A stretch of 64,000 nucleotides of DNA from Knoellia aerolata DSM 18566 (GTDB lineage Bacteria; Actinomycetota; Actinomycetes; Actinomycetales; Dermatophilaceae): assembly GCF_000768695.1 (NCBI RefSeq), contig NZ_AVPL01000003.1, positions 1-64,000 of the forward strand, given 5' to 3'. The notes beneath the pieces are model-generated. The model saw only the letters and a program-made list of their open reading frames with translations. It searched no databases and was not told the origin of the DNA. This document shows positions 30,987-40,016 of this stretch, piece after piece. A program made the translations under genes and the position numbers. How positions within the stretch are numbered: the stretch's first letter is position 1; each line of letters begins with the position of its first letter.

Positions 30987-31511
30987 ATGAGTGATCCCAC
31001 CTCCCTCCCCAGCTTCCCGCCGCCCGCAGACGAGCACCCGCTGCGCGGTCGCGTCCTCGACGTCCTCGTCGACATGGGCGCCCAGCCCAACCTCGACACC
31101 GACGGCGACGTGGCCTACCAGGCCAACGAGCAGACGATCTTCGTGCGCGTCACCGAGGGCGAGCTCCCCGTCATGCGCATCTTCGGCCAGTGGACCCTCC
31201 CCGACGAGGTCGCCAGCGACACCGCCAAGGTCTCGGCCACGTGCAACGAGGTCAACCTGTCGCTCAACTGCGTCAAGACCGGGGTCGCCAACAACACCCT
31301 CGTCGTCACGAGCGAGCACCTCGTCGTCCCCGGTGCCGAGGTCGCGACGCTCGTCCAGGTGAGCACCTCGATCATCCTCTCCGCGGTCCAGCTGTGGCAC
31401 GAGCGCGCCCTCGGCCTCGAGCCCGGCCAGGGCCAGTCCGACCAGTCCGGCCCGCCCCAGGACGAGGCCGGCCCGGAGGCCAACGGCTCCACCCCGGGCC
31501 AGGGCAGCTGA
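30987..31511 (+). CDS. YbjN-domain protein
   Basis: Protein of 174 aa with a YbjN-like domain (about residues 20-145): an N-terminal helix LRGRVLDVLVDMGAQPNLDT, the beta strands VAYQANEQTIFVRV and MRIFGQWTL, and a C-terminal helix. The last ~30 residues are an acidic, Gly/Pro/Gln-rich tail. YbjN domains resemble type III secretion chaperones in fold and have no agreed function. The stop overlaps the next ATG by one base, so it is co-translated with the enoyl-CoA hydratase. Confidence 0.78.
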   Translation: MSDPTSLPSFPPPADEHPLRGRVLDVLVDMGAQPNLDTDGDVAYQANEQTIFVRVTEGELPVMRIFGQWTLPDEVASDTAKVSATCNEVNLSLNCVKTGVANNTLVVTSEHLVVPGAEVATLVQVSTSIILSAVQLWHERALGLEPGQGQSDQSGPPQDEAGPEANGSTPGQGS

Positions 31512-32314
31512 TGTCCCAGGTCGTGCGGTTGGAGGTCGAGGACGGGATCGGCGTCATCCGCCTCGACCGCCCGCCGATGAACGCGCTCAACGACGAGATG
31601 CAGCACGGTCTCATCGCCGCCTCCCAGGAGGCCACCGAGCGCAAGGACGTCGCCGCGGTCATCGTCTACGGCGGCGCCAAGGTCTTCGCCGCCGGCGCCG
31701 ACATCAAGCAGATGGTCGACATGTCCTACACCGACATGGCCGACCACTCGCTGCTGCTCCAGGACTTCACCCGCGCGCTGGCCCGCATCCCCAAGCCGAC
31801 GGTGGCCGCCATCACCGGCTACGCCCTGGGCGGCGGGTGCGAGGTCGCCCTCGCGTGCGACTTCCGGATCGCCGCCCGCGGCGCCAGGCTGGGCCAGCCG
31901 GAAATCCTCCTCGGCATCATTCCGGGGGCCGGCGGCACGCAGCGCCTGGCCCGCCTCGTCGGTCCAGCCCGGGCCAAGGACATCATCTTCACGGGTCGCT
32001 TCGTCGATGCCGACGAGGCGCTCGCGATCGGCCTCGTCGACCAGGTGGTCGACCTCGAGGACGGGCCGCACGACGGGGCCGACCCGGTGCTCGCCGCCGC
32101 CAGGCGGATGATGAAGCGGTATGCCGGTGGGCCGGCCTACGCGGTCCGCGCGGCCAAGGAGGCCATCGACTCGGGGCTCGAGGTCGACCTCCAGAGCGGG
32201 CTCGAGATCGAGCGGATGCTCTTCACCTCGCTGTTCGCCACGAGGGACCGCGAGACCGGGATGCGCTCCTTCGTCGAGAACGGTCCCGGCAAGGCGACGT
32301 TCGAGGGAGCCTGA
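31511..32314 (+). CDS. enoyl-CoA hydratase/isomerase
   Basis: Crotonase-fold enzyme of 267 aa, probably hydrating trans-2-enoyl-CoA in fatty acid beta-oxidation. The oxyanion hole segments FAAGADIKQM and TGYALGGGCEVALACDFRI and the catalytic QPEILLGIIPGAGGTQRLA with Glu are present. ATG 31511 overlaps the previous stop; a longer upstream frame is out of register with the preceding gene. Neighbouring etfBA and a downstream fadD fit a beta-oxidation role, though they are not in the same operon. Confidence 0.92.
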   Translation: MSQVVRLEVEDGIGVIRLDRPPMNALNDEMQHGLIAASQEATERKDVAAVIVYGGAKVFAAGADIKQMVDMSYTDMADHSLLLQDFTRALARIPKPTVAAITGYALGGGCEVALACDFRIAARGARLGQPEILLGIIPGAGGTQRLARLVGPARAKDIIFTGRFVDADEALAIGLVDQVVDLEDGPHDGADPVLAAARRMMKRYAGGPAYAVRAAKEAIDSGLEVDLQSGLEIERMLFTSLFATRDRETGMRSFVENGPGKATFEGA

Positions 32315-32323
32315 CCGGGCGGC

Positions 32324-32926
32324 TCAACCCGTGAGGACCTCGTCGACGAACGTGCTCAGACCCTCGACGTCCTCGTAGAGGTGCGAGGTGATCCCGAGGA
32401 TCTCGGCGGTCGCGATGTTCTGGCGGGAGGCGTCGACGTAGGCGATCTCGCTGAACATCAGGTGGTGGCGCAGCGCCGCCCGGCTGAACGCGTCGGGGTC
32501 TGGCTTGGCGAGGCCGAGGTCGGCGCTGCTCACGACCCCGTCCACCTCGTCGACGAGGCCGAGCCGCTCGAGGTCGTCGTGGAGCCGGCTCGTGGCGTTG
32601 GTGAGCAGGATGACGCGGGCCATCGTGCGGGCCCGTCGCACCACCTCGAGGACGTCGGGGTCGACGCGCCCCGCGGGGAGCATCCACTCGGTCACCGCGT
32701 CCCGGGCCACGTCGCCGTGCTCGACCGCGAGCGCCGCGACGACGGAGTCCCGCCACGTCCGGTCGTCGACCGCCCCGGTCAGGGCGGGGACGAAGCGGGC
32801 CGGGTCGTAGGCGGCCCGGGTGAGCACCCCCGGCGGCAGGCCGTAGGTCGTCTCGACCGTCGCGGCGTGGGACGCGTCCCAGTGGCGCAGCACCCCGTCG
32901 AGGTCGAGCAGCAGGACCTTGATCAC
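32324..32926 (-). CDS. HAD-family hydrolase
   Basis: Haloacid dehalogenase-like phosphatase of 200 aa. Motif I is LLLDLDGVLRHWD (the first Asp is the nucleophile), motif II VILLTNATS, motif III LGLAKPDPDAF, and the late acidic motif IV is around SEIAYVDASRQN. The helical cap inserted after motif I places it in subfamily IA. Substrate unknown. It converges on the enoyl-CoA hydratase with 9 bases between the stops. GTG start at 32926. Confidence 0.86.
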   Translation of the reverse strand: MIKVLLLDLDGVLRHWDASHAATVETTYGLPPGVLTRAAYDPARFVPALTGAVDDRTWRDSVVAALAVEHGDVARDAVTEWMLPAGRVDPDVLEVVRRARTMARVILLTNATSRLHDDLERLGLVDEVDGVVSSADLGLAKPDPDAFSRAALRHHLMFSEIAYVDASRQNIATAEILGITSHLYEDVEGLSTFVDEVLTG

Positions 32927-33131
32927 GCGGCCGGTCTCCTCACCTCGGGTGCTCGGGTGTTCCCTCGATGTTCTCTCACTGGCGGATCGGTGTGGGGCTG
33001 GGCGTCAGGGCGGTTTCTGTGCCCACCGTCACGCCCGCACGATTCTCCGGAGCGCAGGCACCCGGCATACGCTCGGGTGCAGTCGTGAGACCCCATGGAT
33101 CCACCCCCCGAGAGATGAGGACGAGGCACGC
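32927..33131 (+). promoter_or_regulatory. spacer upstream of etfBA
   Basis: About 205 bp without a gene between divergent HAD and etfB. It contains a hairpin GCACCCG-gcatacgct-CGGGTGC (33058-33080) whose loop carries the abundant GGCATAC motif, about 50 bases before etfB. This could be an operator or leader structure. gaggac precedes the etfB ATG as ribosome site. No other clear signal. Confidence 0.45.
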
Positions 33132-33923
33132 ATGAACATCGTCGTCTGCGTCAAGTACGTGCCTGACGCACAGTCCGACCGTTCCTTCAACGAGGCCGAC
33201 AGCACCACGGACCGCGCCGGCGTCGAGGGGCTCCTGTCCGAGCTCGACGAGTACGCCGTCGAGGAGGCGCTCAAGCTCGCGGAGGCCGGCGAGGGTGAGG
33301 TCACCGTCCTCACCGTCGGGCCGGAGAAGGCGGTCGACGCCCTCAAGAAGGCGCTGCAGATGGGCGCCGACAAGGCCGTCCACGTCAGCGACGAGGCCAT
33401 CCACGGCTCCGACGCGCCGGCCACCTCGCTGGTGCTCGCCGAGGCGATCAAGAAGGCCTCCGGCGGCGGTGCCCCCGACCTCGTCATCACCGGCATGTCC
33501 TCGACCGACGGCGTCATGGGCGTCGTGCCCGCGATGGTCGCCGAGCGCCTCGGCCTCCCGCAGGTCACCTACGCCTCGGAGCTGACCATCGACGGTCAGA
33601 CGGTGCGGATCCGTCGCGACGGCGACGTCGCGTCCGAGACGATCGAGTCGGCGCTCCCGGCGCTGGTCTCGGTCACCGACCAGATCAACGAGCCGCGCTA
33701 CCCCTCGTTCAAGGGGATCATGGCCGCGAAGAAGAAGCCGGTCGAGACGTGGACCCTCGCGGACCTCGGCATCGAGCCCGGGCGCGTCGGCCTGGATGCC
33801 GCGTGGACGAGGGTCACCTCCTTCACCAAGCGCCCGCCGCGTGAGCAGGGCCAGCTCGTCACCGACGAGGGCGACGGTGGCACCAAGCTCGCCGAGTTCC
33901 TGTCCGCCCAGAAGTTCCTCTGA
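33132..33923 (+). CDS. etfB: electron transfer flavoprotein, beta subunit
   Basis: Beta subunit (263 aa) of the ETF heterodimer that accepts electrons from acyl-CoA and other dehydrogenases. N-terminal MNIVVCVKYVPDAQSDRSF is typical, followed by the AMP-binding DLVITGMSSTDGVMGVVPAM and a C-terminal arm (KKPVETWTLADLGIEP). ATG 33132 matches the conserved N-terminus; longer frames upstream are rejected. etfA follows after 12 bases. Confidence 0.96.
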   Translation: MNIVVCVKYVPDAQSDRSFNEADSTTDRAGVEGLLSELDEYAVEEALKLAEAGEGEVTVLTVGPEKAVDALKKALQMGADKAVHVSDEAIHGSDAPATSLVLAEAIKKASGGGAPDLVITGMSSTDGVMGVVPAMVAERLGLPQVTYASELTIDGQTVRIRRDGDVASETIESALPALVSVTDQINEPRYPSFKGIMAAKKKPVETWTLADLGIEPGRVGLDAAWTRVTSFTKRPPREQGQLVTDEGDGGTKLAEFLSAQKFL

Positions 33924-33935
33924 GGAGAATCACCC

Positions 33936-34892
33936 ATGGCTGAAGTTCTCGTCCTCGTCGACCACGCCGGCGGCAAGGTTCGCAAGTCGACCGCCGAGCT
34001 GCTGACCCTGGCCCGTCGCCTCGGCGAGCCCTCCGCGGTGCACATCGGCCCCGGCGCCGAGACCGCGCAGGTCACCCTCGCCAAGTACGGCGCCGCCAAG
34101 GTCTACGTCTACGACGCCCCCGACGCCCTCGAGTACCTCGTCGCCCCGCAGGCCGAGATCCTCGCGTCGCTCGTCGAGAGGACCTCTCCCGTCGCGGTGC
34201 TCATCCCGAGCAACGCCGCCGGCAAGGAGATCGCCGCCCGGCTCGCCATCCGCACCGAGTCGGGTCTCATCACCGACGCCGTCGACGTCCGCGCCGGTGG
34301 CGAGGGTGTCGAGACGACGCAGTCGGTCTTCGCCGGCTCGTACTCCGTCACCTCCACCATCACGAAGGGCTCGGCCATCGTCGCCGTCAAGCCCAACTCC
34401 GCCCCGATCGAGGCCTCGCCCGCGGCCGGCACCATCGAGAAGGTCGAGCTGACCCTCTCCGACGCCGCCAAGGCGGTCAGGGTCGTCGAGTCCAGCCCCA
34501 AGGCGGCGACCGGTCGCCCGGAGCTCACCGAGGCGGCGATCGTCGTCTCCGGCGGCCGTGGCACCGGTGGTGACTTCGGCCCCGTCGAGGCGTTCGCCGA
34601 CAGCCTCGGAGCGGCGGTGGGTGCGAGCCGCGCCGCCGTCGACGCCGGCTGGTACCCGCACAGCAACCAGGTCGGCCAGACCGGCAAGCAGGTCTCGCCG
34701 CAGCTCTACGTCGCGGCCGGCATCTCCGGGGCGATCCAGCACCGCGCCGGCATGCAGACGTCCAAGACGATCGTCGCGGTCAACAAGGACGAGGAGGCCC
34801 CGATCTTCGAGCTCGTCGACTTCGGTGTCGTCGGTGACCTCTTCACCGTCCTTCCGCAGGCGACCGAGGCCGTGAAGAAGGCCAAGGGCTGA
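33936..34892 (+). CDS. etfA: electron transfer flavoprotein, alpha subunit
   Basis: Alpha subunit (318 aa) that binds FAD. The C-terminal FAD domain shows GGRGTGGDFGPVEAFADSLG, HSNQVGQTGKQVSPQLYVA, GISGAIQHRAGMQ and VAVNKDEEAPIFELVDFGVV. The N-terminal domain is that of the ETF alpha/beta family. It is preceded by a good ribosome site (gaggag) and followed by a strong hairpin terminator, so etfBA is a two-gene operon. Confidence 0.96.
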   Translation: MAEVLVLVDHAGGKVRKSTAELLTLARRLGEPSAVHIGPGAETAQVTLAKYGAAKVYVYDAPDALEYLVAPQAEILASLVERTSPVAVLIPSNAAGKEIAARLAIRTESGLITDAVDVRAGGEGVETTQSVFAGSYSVTSTITKGSAIVAVKPNSAPIEASPAAGTIEKVELTLSDAAKAVRVVESSPKAATGRPELTEAAIVVSGGRGTGGDFGPVEAFADSLGAAVGASRAAVDAGWYPHSNQVGQTGKQVSPQLYVAAGISGAIQHRAGMQTSKTIVAVNKDEEAPIFELVDFGVVGDLFTVLPQATEAVKKAKG

Positions 34893-34919
34893 GCACGCCC
34901 CTCCGAGCGGAGGTGACGC

Positions 34920-34954
34920 GAGGGTCCGGAGGCTTCTGAAGCCTCCGGACCCTC
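34920..34954 (+). terminator. strong hairpin terminator after etfA
   Basis: Perfect 17-bp arms (34920-34936 and 34938-34954) separated by a single T, so the true loop is about 5-7 nt, followed by acgttt. A smaller hairpin CTCCGagCGGAG (about 34901-34912) precedes it. This is the cleanest intrinsic terminator in the window. Confidence 0.88.
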
Positions 34955-35003
34955 ACGTTTCGCCCATGGGGAGCAAAGGCCGGGGCGAACGTAGAATTCG
35001 CGG

Positions 35004-36188
35004 GTGAGCGCGTACCTGGACCATGCCGCGACGACCCCCATGCGGGCGTCGGCACGCGACGCGTGGCTCGAGCAGTCCGAGCGGGGCGGCAACCCGTCGT
35101 CGCTGCACACCTCCGGCCGGGCCGCCCGTGCCGTCGTCGAGGAGTCCCGCGAGGAGATCGCCGGCGCCCTCGGCGCGCGGCCCTCGGAGGTCGTCTTCAC
35201 CTCCGGCGGCACCGAGGCCGACAACCTCGCCATCAAGGGCACGTATGCCGCCCGCAGCCACTCCGCGGACGCGCACCGCATCGTCGTCAGCGGCATCGAG
35301 CACCATGCCGTCCTCGACCCCGTCCAGCACCTCGTCAGGCGTGGGGGCGCCGAGGTCACCTGGCTCGAGCCGGACCGGTGCGGGCACATCGCGGTCGACG
35401 ACCTGCGTGCCGCGCTCGCCCCCGGTTCCGGTGCCGCACCCGCGCTGGCGAGCGTCATGTGGGCCAACAACGAGGTGGGGACCGTCCAGCCGGTCGCCGA
35501 CCTCGCCGCCGTCGCCCGCGAGGCCGGCGTGCCGTTCCACACCGACGCCGTCCAGGCGGTCGGCCAGCTGCCCGTCGACTTCTCGGCCAGCGGCGCCGAC
35601 CTCATGACCGTCTCGGCCCACAAGGTCGGCGGCCCCGTCGGCGTCGGCGCCCTCCTGGCCCGTCGCGACGCCCGGATGGTCCCCCTCGTCCACGGCGGCG
35701 GGCAGGAGCGGCAGGTGCGCTCGGGCACCCTGGACGCGGCCGGCATACGCGCGTTCGCGGTGGCGCTCACCGAAGCCGTCGCGCAGCAGGAGGCCTCCGC
35801 GGCCCGGCTCGCCGGCCTGCGCGACCGACTCGTCGCCGGGGCGCTCGGGCTCGACCTCGGTGTCACGGTGAGCGGCTGCTGGACCGAGGGCGAGCTGCTC
35901 GACCGGCTGCCCGGCAACGCCCACCTCCTCGTGCCCGGGTGCGAGGGCGACTCGCTGCTCTACCTGCTCGACGCCGCCGGGGTCGAGTGCTCCACCGGGT
36001 CCGCGTGCCAGGCCGGTGTCCCGCAGCCGAGCCACGTGCTGCTCGCCATGGGCTACGCCGAGGCGGAGGCGCGCGGTGCACTGCGGCTCTCGCTCGGCCA
36101 CACGTCCACCGAGGCGGACGTCGACGCGTTCCTCGCCGCCCTGCCGGCGGTCGTCGAGCGCGCCCGACGTGCGAGCGGAGCAGCCTGA
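35004..36188 (+). CDS. cysteine desulfurase (IscS/NifS family)
   Basis: PLP enzyme of 394 aa that removes sulfur from cysteine for tRNA thiolation or Fe-S assembly. The PLP lysine is in [16 protein letters not shown], and the sulfur-carrying Cys in [22 protein letters not shown] 35004 follows TAGAAT (34992-34997) by six bases, a leaderless promoter pattern. Its stop overlaps the ATG of mnmA, strongly suggesting that it supplies sulfur to MnmA. Confidence 0.94.
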   Translation: MSAYLDHAATTPMRASARDAWLEQSERGGNPSSLHTSGRAARAVVEESREEIAGALGARPSEVVFTSGGTEADNLAIKGTYAARSHSADAHRIVVSGIEHHAVLDPVQHLVRRGGAEVTWLEPDRCGHIAVDDLRAALAPGSGAAPALASVMWANNEVGTVQPVADLAAVAREAGVPFHTDAVQAVGQLPVDFSASGADLMTVSAHKVGGPVGVGALLARRDARMVPLVHGGGQERQVRSGTLDAAGIRAFAVALTEAVAQQEASAARLAGLRDRLVAGALGLDLGVTVSGCWTEGELLDRLPGNAHLLVPGCEGDSLLYLLDAAGVECSTGSACQAGVPQPSHVLLAMGYAEAEARGALRLSLGHTSTEADVDAFLAALPAVVERARRASGAA

Positions 36189-37363
36189 TGCGCGTCGTCG
36201 CCGCGATGAGCGGGGGGGTCGACTCCGCGGTCGCCGCGGCCCGGATGCTCGACGCCGGGCACGAGGTCGTCGGCGTCCACCTGGCCCTCTCGCGCTCGGC
36301 CGCGACCCTGCGGGAGTCCGCGCGCGGGTGCTGCACCATCGAGGACGCGGGCGACGCGCGCCGGGTCGCCGACCGGCTCGGCATCCCGTTCTACGTGTGG
36401 GACATGGCCGAGCGGTTCCAGCGCGACGTCATGGACGACTTCGTCGCGGAGTACGCCGCCGGTCGCACGCCCAACCCGTGCCTGCGCTGCAACGAGTCGA
36501 TCAAGTTCGCGGCCCTGCTCGACCGCGCCGTCGCCCTCGGCTTCGACGCGGTCGCGACCGGGCACTACGCCCAGGTCGTCGAGCGGGCCGGTGCCGACGG
36601 GTCGGTGGTGCGCGAGCTGCACCGCGCGGTCGACCCGGCCAAGGACCAGTCGTACGTGCTCGGGGTGCTCGACGCCGACCAGCTGGCGCGGGCGTTCTTC
36701 CCGCTCGGCGACACCGCCAAGCCGCAGATCCGCGAGGAGGCTGCGGCGAGGGGGTTCTCCGTGGCGAAGAAGCCGGACTCCTACGACATCTGCTTCATCC
36801 CCGACGGCGACACCCGCGGGTGGCTGACCTCCCGGCTCGGCGAGCAGCCCGGCGACCTCGTCGACGTCGCGAGCGGCGAGGTCGTGGGGGCGCATGCGGG
36901 GGCGTACGGGTTCACGGTCGGGCAGCGACGCGCCCTCGGGCTCGACCGCTCGGCGCTCGACGGGGACCCCCGCTACGTCGTCGGCGTCGACGCCCCGACC
37001 AACCGCGTCCTCATCGGCACCCAGGACCTGCTCGGGGTCGACGTCATCCGGGCCGACCACGCCCGGTGGTGCGGCCCGGCGCCGACCGGCGAGGTCCGGC
37101 TGGGGGCGCAGGTGCGTGCGCACGGTGAGGAGTACGCCGCGTCGGTCCACGTCGATGTGGACCTCGCGGAGGTCGTGCACGTCCGGCTCGACGAGCGCGT
37201 CCGGGGGGTCGCGCCCGGCCAGTCGGTCGTCCTCTACGACGGGACCCGGGTCGTCGGGTCGGCGACCATCGCGTCGACCGACCAGTCGGGCCGGGAGCAC
37301 TCCGTGGCCGTCCGTCCCGGCGGAACAGTTGAGCATTCAAGCACGTTGGTACCAGGTGGATAG
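36188..37363 (+). CDS. mnmA: tRNA-specific 2-thiouridylase
   Basis: Thiolates U34 of glutamate, lysine and glutamine tRNAs. 391 aa. The PP-loop [10 protein letters not shown] binds ATP; the catalytic cysteines lie in [15 protein letters not shown] and [11 protein letters not shown], and [11 protein letters not shown] marks the middle domain. ATG 36188 overlaps the cysteine desulfurase stop by one base. The last ~25 residues form a short extension. Long upstream frame rejected because it runs through the desulfurase gene. Confidence 0.95.
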   Translation: MRVVAAMSGGVDSAVAAARMLDAGHEVVGVHLALSRSAATLRESARGCCTIEDAGDARRVADRLGIPFYVWDMAERFQRDVMDDFVAEYAAGRTPNPCLRCNESIKFAALLDRAVALGFDAVATGHYAQVVERAGADGSVVRELHRAVDPAKDQSYVLGVLDADQLARAFFPLGDTAKPQIREEAAARGFSVAKKPDSYDICFIPDGDTRGWLTSRLGEQPGDLVDVASGEVVGAHAGAYGFTVGQRRALGLDRSALDGDPRYVVGVDAPTNRVLIGTQDLLGVDVIRADHARWCGPAPTGEVRLGAQVRAHGEEYAASVHVDVDLAEVVHVRLDERVRGVAPGQSVVLYDGTRVVGSATIASTDQSGREHSVAVRPGGTVEHSSTLVPGG

Positions 37364-37396
37364 TCCCGCACCGGGGACACGAGCGAAGGAGCCGTC

Positions 37397-38371
37397 ATGC
37401 CTGCTGTGACCGTCGACAACATCCTCACCCTCCCGCGTGTCGGCGTGCCGGAGGCCGCGGCGCCGAGCCGGCCCGTGCTCGGGGTGACGACGGCGCCGCA
37501 GGGTTTCGAGGGCGAGGGCTTCCCCGTGCGCCGGGCGTTCGCGGGAGTCGACCTCGCGGCGCTCGACCCGTTCATCCACATGGACCAGATGGGCGAGGTG
37601 GAGTACGCACCGGGCGAGCCCAAGGGCACCTCGTGGCACCCGCACCGCGGCTTCGAGACGGTGACCTACATCATCGACGGCAGCTTCGTGCACCGTGACT
37701 CGCACGGGGGTGGTGGGCGCATCACCGACGGCGACACCCAGTGGATGACCGCGGGGTCCGGCCTGCTCCACATCGAGACCCCGCCGGAGTCGCTCGTCGT
37801 CAGTGGTGGCCTCTTCCACGGCCTCCAGCTGTGGGTCAACCTGCCGAGGACGATGAAGATGTCGCCGCCCCGCTACCAGGACATCCGTGGTGGCGAGGTC
37901 GCGCTGCTCTCGAGCCCGGACGGTGGCGCGCTCCTCCGCGTCATCGCCGGTGACCTCGACGGCCACGCGGGCCCGGGCATCACCCACACGCCGATCAGCA
38001 TCGTCCACGCGACCGTGGCGCCCGGCGCCCGCGTCCGGCTGCCCTGGAACCCGGGCTACAACGCCCTCGTCTACGCCCTCAGCGGTCGCGGCACCGTGGG
38101 CGCCGAACGCCGGCCGCTGCGCATGGGCCAGTTGGCCGTCCTCGGGGCCGGGGACGTCATCGAGGTCGGTGCGGATGACAGCCAGGAGAGCCGCAGCCCC
38201 AGCCTCGACCTCTACGTCATGGGAGGGCGACCCATCCGCGAACCGGTCGCCGCCTACGGCCCGTTCGTCATGAACACCCGCGCCGAGCTGGTGCAGGCGT
38301 TCGAGGACTTCCAGGCCGGGCGTCTCGGGACCATCCCGTCCGAGCCGCACCCCGGCCACGACGTCCTCTGA
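37397..38371 (+). CDS. pirin family protein
   Basis: Bicupin protein of 324 aa. The N-terminal metal-binding cupin shows FIHMDQMGEV and SWHPHRGFETVTYIIDGSF, carrying the His and Glu ligands of pirins; the C-terminal cupin (about residues 175-285) is less conserved. Some bacterial pirins have quercetinase activity or influence redox-linked metabolism; none can be assigned here. It follows mnmA by 33 bases and may be co-transcribed. Confidence 0.9.
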   Translation: MPAVTVDNILTLPRVGVPEAAAPSRPVLGVTTAPQGFEGEGFPVRRAFAGVDLAALDPFIHMDQMGEVEYAPGEPKGTSWHPHRGFETVTYIIDGSFVHRDSHGGGGRITDGDTQWMTAGSGLLHIETPPESLVVSGGLFHGLQLWVNLPRTMKMSPPRYQDIRGGEVALLSSPDGGALLRVIAGDLDGHAGPGITHTPISIVHATVAPGARVRLPWNPGYNALVYALSGRGTVGAERRPLRMGQLAVLGAGDVIEVGADDSQESRSPSLDLYVMGGRPIREPVAAYGPFVMNTRAELVQAFEDFQAGRLGTIPSEPHPGHDVL

Positions 38372-38378
38372 CCGCCCT

Positions 38379-38398
38379 CCCGCCCGTGGGGGGGCGGG
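38379..38398 (+). terminator. hairpin after the pirin gene
   Basis: CCCGCCC (38379-38385) pairs with GGGCGGG (38392-38398) across a six-base loop, seven bases after the pirin stop. No T tract follows, and it directly precedes the family B palindromes. Confidence 0.5.
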
Positions 38399-38403
38399 TG
38401 CGT

Positions 38404-38511
38404 GCGTCCGCAGAGGTGGTCGCGTTCTCGACCAGGGTTGCGGACGCAGCCCGTATGCCGGGTGCGCGCGTCCGCAGAGGTGGTCGCGTTCTCGACCAGG
38501 GGTGCGGACGC
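38404..38511. repeat. two nested palindromes, family B
   Basis: Two near-identical 44-bp units (38404-38447 and 38468-38511), 64 bp apart. Each has outer arms GCGTCCGCA/TGCGGACGC and inner arms TGGTCG/CGACCA around cgttct. The linker contains GTATGCC. They fill the gap between the converging pirin and MocR genes and could act as a bidirectional terminator. They are unrelated in sequence to the family A palindromes. Confidence 0.88.
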
Positions 38512-38546
38512 TGGGGAAGCGGAGGGGGAGCGAGGGCGGGTGGGGG

Positions 38547-39968
38547 CTACGTGAGGAGGACGTGGGCGAGCGCGCGGACGGCGGCGTCGGCGTGGGTCTC
38601 GGGCAGGCCGGCGTAGCCGATGACGAGCCCGCGTCGCGTCGCCTCGACGCAGTAGGCCGAGAGCGGGTTGACGAGGACGCCGCGGCCCAGCAGCGCCGTC
38701 GACACCTCGTGGTCGTCGACGTCGTCGGGCAGGAGCAGCACGAGGTGGAGGCCCGCGTCGACGCCGCTGAGCCGGTGCTCGGGGAGGTGGCGGGCCAGGG
38801 CGGCGACGACGCGGCTGCGGCGGCCGGCATACGTCCGCGCCGCCCGGGCGTGGTGCGCGGACAGGGCGCCGCTGGCGATGAACTCGGCCACCGCGGCGCC
38901 GGTCATCTCGTTGACGAGGAGGCTGCGCCGGTCGAGCTCGCCCCGGATCGCCTCGTGGAGGTGGCGGGGTGGCAGCAGCCACGAGACGCGCAGGGTGGGT
39001 ACGAGGATCTTCGAGGCCGTGCCGACGTAGAGGACGTGGTCGTCGGCACCCTCGAGCGACCGGAGCGCCGGCAGCGGGGAGACGTCGTAGCGGAACTCCC
39101 CGTCGTAGTCGTCCTCGATGACGAGCCCGCCGTCGCGCCGGGCCCAGTCGAGGAGGGCGGTGCGGCGGGCGACCGGCATCCGCGCCCCCAGCGGGTACTG
39201 GTGCGACGGCGTGACGTACACCGCGGCGTCGGTGCGGCCGAGCAGGGCGGGGTCGAGGCCGTCATCGTCCACGGCCACCGCCCGGATGCGCACACCGCCG
39301 TCCGAGAACGCCGTCCACGCCTCGACGTACCCCGGGTCCTCGAGGGCGACGGTGCGCCCGATGAGCCCCAGGGCGGCGGGCAGCGCCTGCAGGGTCGCGC
39401 TCACCCCGGGCGTGACGAGCAGCTCCTCGGGGTCGACCGCGATCCCGCGGCTGCGGCGGATGTGGTCGGCGAGGACGTGTCGCAGCCGGGCGTGGTCCGG
39501 CGCCTGGCTGAGGTCGATGGTCGGGACCTTCGAGGCGGCGACCCGCCACGCCCGCCGCCACGCGGCCCGGTCGAGGAAGCCGATGTCGGGAAGCCCGGGC
39601 CGCAGGTCGAAGCGGGCCTCGCGCGGCGGGGGTCGCCGCCGTGGTGTCGGGCACGGCTCCATGGGCTCGACGGAGGAGAGGGCGCCCGCCCGGGCCGCCC
39701 GGTCGGCGAGCGGCGCGACCACCGCGCCCGAACCCGGCCGCGTCTCGATGAAGCCGGCCGCCGACAGCTCGTCGTAGGCCGCGACGACGGGTCCGCGCGA
39801 GATCGTCAGCGCGGTCGCGAGCACCCGGGTCGAGGGGAGCGGGTCTCCCGGGCGGAGCCGGCCCTCGCGCAGCTCGGTGACGACCGCGTCGGCGATGCGG
39901 TGTCGCAGCGGACGGTCGGAGGGCTCGAGCCGCAGCGGGAGGCCGGCGGCACGCGGGACCCGGGGCAT
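38547..39968 (-). CDS. MocR/PdxR-family transcriptional regulator
   Basis: Regulator of 473 aa: an N-terminal GntR-type winged helix (LRHRIADAVVTELREGRLRPGDPLPSTRVLA) joined to an aminotransferase-like domain that binds PLP. The PLP lysine segment YVGTASKILVPTLRVSWL and the aspartate in VIEDDYDGEFRY are visible. The ATG at 39968 follows TATTCT (minus strand 39980-39975) by six bases. It is divergent from a PNPOx-like gene, the classic arrangement for MocR regulators of B6 metabolism, so it probably controls that gene. Confidence 0.92.
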   Translation of the reverse strand: MPRVPRAAGLPLRLEPSDRPLRHRIADAVVTELREGRLRPGDPLPSTRVLATALTISRGPVVAAYDELSAAGFIETRPGSGAVVAPLADRAARAGALSSVEPMEPCPTPRRRPPPREARFDLRPGLPDIGFLDRAAWRRAWRVAASKVPTIDLSQAPDHARLRHVLADHIRRSRGIAVDPEELLVTPGVSATLQALPAALGLIGRTVALEDPGYVEAWTAFSDGGVRIRAVAVDDDGLDPALLGRTDAAVYVTPSHQYPLGARMPVARRTALLDWARRDGGLVIEDDYDGEFRYDVSPLPALRSLEGADDHVLYVGTASKILVPTLRVSWLLPPRHLHEAIRGELDRRSLLVNEMTGAAVAEFIASGALSAHHARAARTYAGRRSRVVAALARHLPEHRLSGVDAGLHLVLLLPDDVDDHEVSTALLGRGVLVNPLSAYCVEATRRGLVIGYAGLPETHADAAVRALAHVLLT

Positions 39969-40016
39969 CCGACCAGAATACCGGTCCTGGCGATCGGCCC
40001 ATAGTGGATCTCGGCA
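39969..40016. promoter_or_regulatory. divergent MocR/PNPOx-like promoter
   Basis: Forty-eight bases contain the MocR -10 (TATTCT on the minus strand, 39980-39975), an inverted repeat GACC-agaatacc-GGTC (about 39971-39986) that overlaps it, and GTGGAT (40004-40009) seven bases before the PNPOx-like ATG. The inverted repeat is a candidate MocR binding site. Confidence 0.5.
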
